Below are positions 54,479 through 62,733 of a stretch of 64,000 bases of DNA, in pieces. Positions within the stretch are counted from its first letter, which is position 1. Each line of letters starts with the position of its first letter. Under the pieces are notes generated by a model. The model saw only the letters and a program-made list of their open reading frames with translations, did not search any database and had not been told where the DNA came from. The DNA is from Cephalotus follicularis. Its lineage: Eukaryota > Streptophyta > Magnoliopsida > Oxalidales > Cephalotaceae. Location: positions 256,602-320,601 of the forward strand of contig BDDD01002295.1 in assembly GCA_001972305.1 (NCBI GenBank). Reading direction: 5' to 3'. The position numbers and the translations under genes were made by a program.

Positions 54479-55666
54479 CTACTGTTGTAGAAGATACTGA
54501 ATTTCCAGTGTCCTAAGATCACCTTCCAATCTTCCGACCCGAGTCTTGATCTCCTGAAAATCTTCCTTAAAAGAGGATTGCATGGAAGTGAAATGATCTT
54601 GCAGGGATTGCATCATCTCCATGATCCTGTCAAGGTTAGCAGTGGATGAGGAGGGGGCTGTCTGTGCAGGGGCAGAGGCTGCTGGTGCAGGGGCATCATG
54701 TTCCCGAGGGGGGTTGTCCTCTTGCTCTTCCCTTGCAAGCCTAGGAGCTTGATCCGCTCTAGGGTGATATATCCATATACCTTGCTCCTTCTTCCAGCCC
54801 ATTCTGTTCAGCGTACTCTTATTGTACGTATCCTCCTTCTTCAATTTTGTTGAGATCTCCCCTTCAAGAGGAATGTGATAGTGTAGGAAGACAAGAGTGA
54901 GAAGGGATCCATAAGGAAGGACTGATTTTTTTTGGGAATAAGCACGTACCATAGTTTTGAGAATCAAGAGGGGGAAACAAAATTCGATCTTTGATATAAT
55001 GCACCACATGATAAACACTTGCATCCGAGATAATTTGGCATACCCTCCACCGGTGGGTAAAATTTGATGCACAATGAGGTGGTGGAGGAGCCGATGATCA
55101 ACAGACAGACGATTGGTTGTCAAGGCCATGTTTGGATGGACGTTGGGATCATTTGGATACAAAACGAAGAGAATTTGGTTAGGGTGAAAACCCTCAACCT
55201 CCGGCCATTTTTTATGTTCGAAAACATAAATGCCGTTATGTGGAATATGAAGAATTGAAGCTAGAATTCTAGCATCAAGATACATACGCTGACCTTTAAC
55301 AACAGAAGTAACAACGAATTCTTGGTTTTGTTCCGAAACCATTTTGAGGTTTGAGTAAAAATCTTTAACCAATTTTATATAAAAAGGGTTAGAGATTTGG
55401 ACAAGAGGGAGTAAATGTAGGTTATCTAACCATGAAACAAAAGCAAATTCGGAGGAACAGAAATCATAATCTATATTTCTTCCTCCCATAACCCGTTTTT
55501 CTACAAAACTTAGGGTTCGGATTGGAACAGGGTGTTCTGATGAGGAATCGAAGTGGGAAGACTCAGAAGATGATTCCCTAACCTCTAATCTCTGCTTCTT
55601 AGCAGATTTCTTTGGTTGGGAAGGCGAGATAGCCTTCTTTTTGGTAGCTTTCTTTGTCCTTGGCAT
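54479..55666 (-). CDS. C8 third ORF: putative plant transposon-domain protein, 395 aa, intact
   Basis: A single uninterrupted frame runs from an ATG at 55666. Residues 1-27 are very basic (MPRTKKATKKKAISPSQPKK...), NLS-like, followed by a Ser-rich acidic stretch. Residues about 50-280 form the domain seen after pol in SIRE-like elements: SFVEKRVMGGRNIDYDFCSS, LVQISNPFYIKLVKDFYSNL, ILASILHIPHNGIYVF, DHRLLHHLIVHQILPTGGGY and KSVLPYGSLLTLVFLHYHIP. A Pro/Ala-rich linker (about 310-345) and a C-terminal coiled coil (MQSLQDHFTSMQSSFKEDFQ onward) complete it. I see no signal peptide or membrane segment, so an envelope role is not supported. A degenerate relative is in C5. Function is unknown. Confidence 0.85.
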   Translation of the reverse strand: MPRTKKATKKKAISPSQPKKSAKKQRLEVRESSSESSHFDSSSEHPVPIRTLSFVEKRVMGGRNIDYDFCSSEFAFVSWLDNLHLLPLVQISNPFYIKLVKDFYSNLKMVSEQNQEFVVTSVVKGQRMYLDARILASILHIPHNGIYVFEHKKWPEVEGFHPNQILFVLYPNDPNVHPNMALTTNRLSVDHRLLHHLIVHQILPTGGGYAKLSRMQVFIMWCIISKIEFCFPLLILKTMVRAYSQKKSVLPYGSLLTLVFLHYHIPLEGEISTKLKKEDTYNKSTLNRMGWKKEQGIWIYHPRADQAPRLAREEQEDNPPREHDAPAPAASAPAQTAPSSSTANLDRIMEMMQSLQDHFTSMQSSFKEDFQEIKTRVGRLEGDLRTLEIQYLLQQ

Positions 55667-55870
55667 TTTGACAAACAGTTAGTGTGCACAAGGAGAAAGA
55701 ACAAAGAGTGAATCGAATCAGTGGATTTTGATAGACGAAAAAAGGTGTTTGTAGTAGAGAAGAGATGAGAGATGATTTTCGAACAGCTTAGAAAGATTTT
55801 TGACGAAAAACAGAGAGATTGGAAAATTTTTGAAAAAACCAGGAGAGAGAGGGAAAGTGAAAAATGAGGA
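55667..55870 (-). promoter_or_regulatory. Pyrimidine-rich leader upstream of the C8 third ORF
   Basis: On the minus strand this is CT-rich (CTCTCTCCTGG, CATCTCTCATCTCTTCTC) and has no ATG-led frame of note. It lies between a motif array (55875-56160) and the ORF start. A TATA-like ACATAAAAAG sits near 55893-55884. Together these look like an internal promoter and 5' UTR, by inference. Confidence 0.4.
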
Positions 55871-55874
55871 AAAT

Positions 55875-56160
55875 GTCGACTTTTTATGTAGAAGTCGAGT
55901 GTCTGAGGAAAAGACGTCGACGTGATTCCAAAAGGAGTCGACGCGATTTTAAAATTTGGCTATAAAAACGGTGCGTTTTAAAAAGGATCGACGTATGTTG
56001 AAAAGAGGTCGATGTGTTTTAGAAAAAACACAAAAGGATCGACGTCTTTCAAAAGAAGTCGACGTGATTTTCATAAGATGCAGTTTTTCCAGAAAAGGAG
56101 TCGACTCTATTTTACAAAGCACAAAAAATTCCAGAAAAGGAGTCAACGTTTTTCAATGCA
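55875..56160. repeat. GGTCGACG motif array between C8 pol and its third ORF
   Basis: Core positions include 55875, 55893, 55916, 55937, 55987, 56008, 56038, 56058 and 56100. Steps of 18-23 bp dominate. Motifs include GACGTCGACGTG, GAGTCGACGCG and GGATCGACGT. It is a separate array from the LTR ones but has the same core. Confidence 0.85.
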
Positions 56161-56256
56161 GAACACAAAAATCAAGCCAAAAACAGAATAAATAACAGAG
56201 AAATCATCATATCAAAACATCATACAATCAAACATGTCATTCAATCATAATGTATG

Positions 56257-57157
56257 TCATTCAAGTTCACATAATCCTAATTCTCTTCTAAACTTAGAAA
56301 AAGAATTCTCATCTAAGGGCTTGGTGAAGATATCCGCCACTTGTTTTTCGGTGGGGATATACTCTAGCAAAATGTCACCAGATTCTACATGTTCTCTTAG
56401 GAAATGATACCTAATGTCAATGTGTTTTGTCCTAGAGTGATGTACGGGGTTCTTGGCAAGACAAATACTACTAGTATTATCACACTTAATGGACACATTC
56501 TTAACATAAACACCGTAATCAACTAATTGTTGTTTTTGCCAAAGAATTTGCGCACAACAACTACCAACAGCTATGTATTCAGCCTTAGTGGTGGATAAAG
56601 CTACTGAATTTTGCTTTTTGCTAAACCAAGATACTAGCATGCTTCCTAGGTATTGGCATGAACCACTAGTACTCTTACGGTCTACTTTATAACCACCAAA
56701 ATCGGCATCCGAGTAAGAGTGCAAATCAAAACTAGAGTCTCGGGAATACCATAAGCCTAAGGTAGGAGTGTATGCAAGATACTTAAAAAATTCTTTTCAC
56801 AGCAAATAAATGAGATTCTTTTGGATTAGATTGAAAACGGGCACACAAGCACACACTAAATAAAATGTCGGGTCTACTTACTGTCAAGTATAACAAAGAA
56901 CCTATCATACTTCTATAAAGCTTTTGATCGATACATTTACCTTGTTCATCTTTGTCAAGCTTTGTAGAGGTACTCATTGGTGTCTTACTTGTTTTAGCAT
57001 TCTCCATCCCAAACTTCTTGAGAATATCCTTTGTGTACTTCGTTTGGTTGATGAAGATCCCATCTTTATTTTGTGTCACTTGTAGTCCGAGAAAGTAGTT
57101 GAGTTCTCCCATTAAGCTCATTTCAAATTCGGCTTTCATTGTATTTGAAAATTCCAT
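56257..57157 (-). pseudogene. C8 RT C-terminal part and RNase H
   Basis: The frame 57157-56783 reads FEMSLMGELNYFLGLQVTQN, IFINQTKYTKDILKKFGMEN and LYLTVSRPDILFSVCLCARF. After a one-base shift near 56785, the frame 56724-56257 gives RNase H (HSYSDADFGGYKVDRKSTSG, LSTTKAEYIAVGSCCAQILW, IKCDNTSSICLAKNPVHHSR, KHIDIRYHFLREHVESGDIL). The RT catalytic YVDD is absent because the region before 57157 is deleted. It is closely related to C5 pol. Confidence 0.9.
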
Positions 57158-57159
57158 TG

Positions 57160-57320
57160 TTGTGAATGAAACACTTACATCCGAATGCTCGAAAGTAACT
57201 AATGTTAGGCTTTCTCTCCTTCCATAACTCGTATGGAGTCTTTTTGAGAATTGGCCTTATTGATGTTCTATTTAAAATATAACATGCGGTGTTTGTGGCT
57301 TCCGCCCAAAAATACTTTGG
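57160..57320 (-). pseudogene. C8 integrase fragment between two deletion junctions
   Basis: On the minus strand it encodes the end of the integrase (FWAEATNTACYILNRTS, then KKTPYELWKERKPNI, then FGCKCF). On one side it is fused to the LTR at 57320/57321 with a 2-base GG overlap. On the other side it jumps at about 57157-57175 into the second half of RT. These are two separate internal deletions. Confidence 0.8.
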
Positions 57321-58437
57321 GGAGCTCCTTAAGTTTCCACTATCCCGATTTGATTAAGGCAGCAAATCGTTACACCTCACAAGTTCGTGATTGACCTCAA
57401 TCACAAGACTTTGACCTCAAAGCCTTTAGAGGATTCTCCTCTTTTACAAGTAATATGAAAAGTGTTTACAATAACCTCTTAAGTAGGTTGATGTGAATAA
57501 ATATAGCTCACAAAAAGAAACACTCAGTTACACTCAAACAAAGAAGCTTAGAAGCTTTGTTGAACAATGTGGAGCACTTTGAGTGTTTGGCACACTAGAT
57601 AGCTTCAATTGGATTTCTCTTGATCTTGTGTGATTGATGTAGATGATTCTGAATTGTAGTAGTTCTTGGTATATCTTCTGAGGTTTCATGCTTCCTTTTA
57701 TAGCCTGAAAAGGTTTATAGCCGTTGCTTAAATTGTGGAAGCTTTTGATTAAAGAATGTGAGTTGCATTTGTTGAATTTATCTCTGCTGGTACAAAGACG
57801 TCGACTTCTTTGAGAAAGGCGTCGATGTCTTTGGTTGGTAGCCGTTGGAAGTGGTTAAACTAGCCGTTCCAGCTTTCCCGGGTGTTGTCTTCTTGAAAAG
57901 GCGTCGACTTCTTTTTGAAAGACGTCGATGTCTTTTCTGGGAAATCTCCAGGTGCAGAGGCTTTTAGTGTCACGTCGATCTCTTCCTTGTAGTCGATGCT
58001 TTTTCTGGGAATTATGAAAATGGCGTCGATCTCTATTGAAAGGCGTCGATGTCTTTTACTTGGACGTCGATGTCTTTTGGTTGAGGATCGATGTCTTTGA
58101 GTGCAATTCCATACAGTAGCTTCTGTCCAAAAAATGACTAATTGCGTCGATGTCTTCACTGAAGTAGTCGATGTCTTCTTGAATGTAGTCGACGTTTTCT
58201 GGAAGTAGTCGATGTCTTTCGGTACGGACATCGATGCCATAACTGGGTGGACGATGCTTTCTTGGCAGTTAATTATGTTACAAAAGGCGTCGATGCTATT
58301 GGGAAAGGAGTCGACTTCTTTTTCTACAGATGGTTTTAGACTTTGATATTCAACTTGTAATTCCTTGCACATCAATTAACTTAGTTAGATGCAAATATGT
58401 TATCATCAAAACAAGGATTGAGACTTAATCGTCAACA
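57321..58437 (-). mobile_element. C8 right (5') LTR, truncated at its 3' end
   Basis: On the minus strand it starts TGTTGACGATTAAGTCTCAA at 58437. It contains the array (58330-57795) and the TATA box (57705-57694). The last 160 or so bases of the LTR are lost with the PBS in the deletion at 57320/57321. Differences from the left LTR are few, such as C/T at 57345. Confidence 0.9.
57795..58330. repeat. CGTCGATGTCTTT motif array in the C8 right LTR
   Basis: It has the same order and nearly the same spacing as 53833-54350, starting with AAGACGTCGACTTCTTTG near 57796 and ending GGAGTCGACTTCTTT near 58310. Confidence 0.9.
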
Positions 58438-58442
58438 AGAAT

Positions 58443-60010
58443 GTTACGCTAAACGCGTTTCCATTCAGTGAAATACTGATGTTCAAGTTTAGGAGTGTTA
58501 AACGAGTTTGATGTTGGTTTGTGTTGTTTGCCAATTTGAGTATATAATCAAGTATGTGAAAACTAGCAACCTATATGAGGAAAAAGAAAGAGAATATTAA
58601 CAGATCATTCCATTTATGTTATTACCATAATCCTTGGTCTTTTGTAATTATGGCTCCTCCCACTATTCTAATCGTATCCCACACCTCCAATGTGGAACTC
58701 GAGAAGCCTCTTGCCTCCTAGTGGGGATCAGAATCTATCCCGCCCTATCATGATCTCAGCTTTGGCATGACAAACCACAATAGCAAATAGTTAGGCTTCA
58801 AGCACCATATTTACATTAGGGCCTCTTGCCCAAAATGTAAGATCTGATACAAGTTACGGCCTCCCAGCTCATTCAATCCACAGCCTTGGCGTGCCATTAG
58901 TATGGCCCCGGTATAAGTCCGAACCCATAATACTCAAAGAAATGAACCCGTTTTGACACCCACACGCTTTGGCCTATCAAAGAGCCAAAACATGATTATT
59001 TCCTTCCAGTGCACCTGACACTAAAATTGAACAGAAATGGTCATACGGGGGACCTCTGCTTTGGCACTGCTATCCCCAATATGTCCACACCATTCAACGA
59101 AAACTATGGAAGGCCAACGACGGGACAGCCTTATGTCCCACCGCTTATGGACTTATTATTTCACAGGTTCGGAGGAGTTTGGTCTCATCAAATTTTATAT
59201 ATTACCATGCTGTTAATTATATTGATTTTATCTTCCAATCCAGTTGAGTGGCTTTAGCATGCTTGACGCGTTTGGATTGTTTGCAAAAAAAAAAAGAAAA
59301 AGAAAACATCCATCTCATGCAACCTATCTCCCACTTAGAAATAAATATGGCATGGCCAGGGACTAAATCTATGAGTGATCACACATGCCAATGTGACCAC
59401 TCGATCTCCTAGGTGAACTATTTAAAACTACTTTATTACAAAATGCACCACGCATACATGGCCTTCACTTGGTCTTGTAACTTCCTTTATCTTCCTCTAC
59501 AAGTTCCTTTGTTATTCTTCTCTTCTTTGTTTACAGAAAGAAATTTCTCAAAATACATTTAAAAATAAAGAATAGAATACAAAATGGAGGGAGAGAGAGA
59601 ATAATACAAATAAGGAATCAATGGTGCTCGCAGGCAATCAAATTACAGACCAAATAAAAGCATAAGTTAACAAAGCAAATTAAACCATCCACAAAAGAAA
59701 TCAAAAGCTAGGTCCAGTCCCATAACCAGCCATCATGCATAAGACATTTAAAATCTACATCCACTATAGACTTTAAATAAACATAAGTAATTTCAATTTC
59801 CGATGGCCAATTGAAATAATTCCACAAGTCCGCTGACACTCCAATAAACCTCCCACTAGATTATTTCAAACCTAGTTTCCCGAAAAATAATATTTTATTT
59901 TACAAAACAACCATGGTAAGGGAATTAAACCAGAATTTCAGGTACTTAAATTATTCCAAAATAGCCACCAAAACCGAAATTAAAGTCCAATTGAAATTAA
60001 AACGGATCAT
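58443..60010 (-). mobile_element. C7 gag N-terminal remnant and leader
   Basis: The first 120 or so bases (58443-58560) are the N-terminal side of decayed C7 gag, on the far side of C8. The rest, to the PBS, is leader-like non-coding sequence. The stretch 58640-58960 shows no feature I recognise, an A-rich run is at 59285-59300, and 59510-59720 is AT/purine-rich. No uninterrupted frame above 82 codons exists here. Confidence 0.5.
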
Positions 60011-60020
60011 TCTGATACCA
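60011..60020 (-). promoter_or_regulatory. C7 primer-binding site
   Basis: The minus strand reads TGGTATCAGA, two bases from the LTR end (60023). It fits an initiator Met tRNA and gives the minus orientation of C7. Confidence 0.85.
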
Positions 60021-60022
60021 CT

Positions 60023-62375
60023 TGTTGGAAACCTACCAAGGGTTCCCGGTCGATTTGGTCCTAGGACGCAAGTGTGTATAACTTTAATTTTTCAAAAACA
60101 CCAAGACTGAAAGTCATGGTCCACACTTACATCTTAGTACCAAATTGAATAACCTAGGATCTCCGTTTAATTAACAATCAAACTGAAAACAAGAACAAGC
60201 ATGCACAAAAGGATAAACCGAACACACGTCGGTAAACATAAAAGTAAGAGTGAAGCAATCATACTAACGTTGGAGGCTCCACCTCTTTGCCGTTACATGC
60301 TTGCAGTAGCAAAAGCCGGTCACCGGTAACACCGCCGGTTTTTTGACAGTCCACGTTTGGTCCGATCTTGACAGCAATGGACTCGAAAAAGATTGCTTAA
60401 CCCAAAACGGGAGGAGAGTCGACCAGAACCGTGCCGGAACATGGCGGCCAGAGGCGGCGACTCACTGACTTCGGACTCAGTGAGTCTCGGTCAACTTGTC
60501 ATTGACCGGCCTTGACATATGTGGACGTAAACACCCCGACGAAGACGTCAGTGGCTGAGACTCGACGGGACTCGGCCTGGAACAACGAAAACAACCGACT
60601 GTGAGTCGCGGGGTTTACTCGCCGTGCGTTGTCAGCGGCCGCCAAACCACCAAATGGCTCAGCGTCACCAACCCAAACCACCCAGGCCATAGACTCGCAG
60701 TGACTCGGCGCGGAATGACAAGTCACAGCAGCCCAACGCGTCAACTCGGTAAAGTCAACTCACAACGCAAAACGGCTAGAAAACGACCAGAAAACGCAAA
60801 AGAAGGATCAATATGGATAGAGCCATTGATTGGCTCCACACATGGTGATCGTCGGCGATGGAAGAGGCACCGAGAGCAAGCGGCGACAGAAAACGTGATC
60901 TATCGCCAGGGAGAAGAGAGAGGAGAAATCAGGAGAAAGTGGGAGAGAGAGTGGAAGAGGCATGACAAAAAAAAATTGCTTAATTCAAATTTTAAATGCC
61001 AAAATTTCTCCCTTTTTGATTTAATTAAAATCTCTTTCAATTTATAATTAAATCTCTCTACTCTGATTTAACTTAATGTCTCTCACATTTAATTAAATCA
61101 TGCCCCAGATATTAAATCTATTATATATCAATAAGGCAAATTGTGGAGGGTAAAACAAACCACAAAAATGTCTAATTAATATATACTAGTTAAAACCTAT
61201 ATTTACCACCAAGCGAGCATGTGTGCAGCATGCGTCACTTTTCCAGTAATCAGGCGGGACCCGAAAGCCTTGTGGATTTCTGGTACGATGATAAATTTCT
61301 CAGAACATCCCGAAGTTCTGGTACGACTATCCAGCTAATAGTCCCGTTGTGATCTATAATCACCCCCGGATCTGCGGAACAAAAAGTACCACGTCTATCA
61401 ATCGTTAACCGGTTCCTCAATACTTTATCACTATCAACGGTTTGCGTGCCACGTAACTTGACCATCTCGGCCTAGACCGCGGACTAGGGTTTGGATAAAT
61501 TTCACCCCTAGGAAAAGCCGCGATAACTATAATTCTATGAACGCACTGAGGCTATGGGAGATATCCCCAGAAACCTCTTGTTCCCAATCTCCCAGTTCCC
61601 GGCCAGGAATTTTAAATCTTTAACGGTCATAGATGTTATAGAGCCGATAACCCTCAACACAGGTGCTATGATCCCATCTTGCGAACTCGCCTATACATCT
61701 CAATGCAGCTCCCACAAGGCCTAAAGATAACCCTTTTGCCAGCACATGGCTAGTGCTGGGGAAGGTGGAAATCAAAGCCAGGCAGTTACTACACAATGCA
61801 TGCAAGCCGCTCAGGTCTAACGATACAACGTAAATCACATGTGATCTACTAGTCACCTTTGACTAAGAACTACCGTGACAATCGAAACTCTACTGACAAA
61901 GGTGTTGATTCTCCAAATAGATAACCTATGGTGGGTCGATTCAGTGTCGTGCCTCTGCTCGCACCCCGCATCAGTTTTAGGGTAAAACCCAAATGGCAAT
62001 GAGATGATCCATCCTCCTTTACCATTCGGAGCAAGCATAATACGACAAGTCTTTGCGGTTCATCAATTTCCCTAAGAGAGTGAACCTATGACTTGGAACT
62101 TTTGTCACAAGGGAGTAAGGATCTGATTCTCATAACCTCTCTGGCACGAGATCCAACCCTTTACGGACAGGGGGCTATATGTGTATTCTATTGACATGGT
62201 GATCAATTGATCCGTAGAGACGGTATGGGATAATACATATAGCCAGATGCCAATATTTTATTTAAAATGCACAATTAAACATGAATGGAAGAATGTATGA
62301 TTCAATAGTGTGTCATATGTCAACAACATATGTCTGCAGCCTTCTCATGCCTTGCAGTGACACCCTAATCTAGCA
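60023..62375 (-). mobile_element. C7 right (5') LTR
   Basis: It is the pair of 47330-49684 and starts TGTTGGAAACCT on the plus strand. The GACTCGGCG cluster is at 60455-60770, a purine-rich stretch near 60905-60960, and a TATA-like GATATATAA near 61130-61118 (minus). The start of transcription would be in this LTR. No genes are seen. Confidence 0.9.
60455..60770. repeat. GACTCGGCG module cluster in the C7 right LTR
   Basis: It contains GACTCACTGACTTCGGACTC, TGAGACTCGACGGGACTCGG with CCTGGAACAACG, and GTGACTCGGCGCGGAATGAC. The last is nearer the gypsy G5 phrase GACTCGGCGCCAAACGCC than the left-LTR copy is. Confidence 0.72.
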
Positions 62376-62380
62376 AGTGG

Positions 62381-62733
62381 GACATCCTTTCTATATTTGT
62401 AGTGGTTTCATGATGTTCTTGATACCTCCGTCAGTTTTCATTCCGGTACAGTGAGAGTTTTCTAGCGGGAATTTGCTTTTCCCTAGCATCTTGTATGTTT
62501 CCCTTAACAGAAGTGAGAAAGAGATTTTTCGAGCACTAGAGCTCAAGCTTTGTCCCCAGTGAATTAGTCATTTTCATGTAAGGTAATGTGTATGTGCTCA
62601 GCCCAACTCCTCGGCCAACTATTGTCTATGATGGGAAGTCGAGTGAGTCTGCCCCCGGGTTCCATACCTGGATTTCCTTTACACTATTGTCTATGATGGT
62701 GTTTGGGGTGAGTGCAGCCGAGCACTATGTACA
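62381..62733 (+). mobile_element. G6: continuation of the gypsy-type LTR after C7
   Basis: It continues 47329 across C7. It contains a local duplication of ACTATTGTCTATGATGG (near 62618 and 62683). It is cut at 62734 by the start of LTR G7. No coding is seen. Confidence 0.6.

Larger units (their letters stand above)
53192..58437 (-). mobile_element. C8: young SIRE-like Ty1/copia deletion derivative with intact third ORF
   Basis: AGAAT flanks it at 53187-53191 and 58438-58442, a perfect TSD. On the minus strand, a truncated 5' LTR (58437-57321) is joined directly to a fragment of integrase (57320-57160), then to RT/RNase H (57157-56257), a spacer with a motif array, the third ORF (55666-54479), a run of N and the 3' LTR (54427-53192). 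The PBS, gag, protease, most of the integrase and the first half of RT are deleted. The LTRs are almost identical by eye over more than 1 kb. Confidence 0.92.
47330..62375 (-). mobile_element. C7: complete Angela/Tork-like Ty1/copia element, degenerate, about 15 kb with nested C8
   Basis: The two LTRs (47330-49684 and 60023-62375, both about 2.35 kb) start TGTTGGAAACCT and end TCTAACA or TCTAGCA. AGTGG flanks the unit at 47325-47329 and 62376-62380, a perfect TSD. The PBS (60020-60011) and PPT (next to 49685) give the minus orientation. Internal order on the minus strand is leader, gag (split by C8), integrase, RT, RNase H. All coding is heavily decayed. By eye the LTRs differ by a few per cent. 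Confidence 0.93.
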
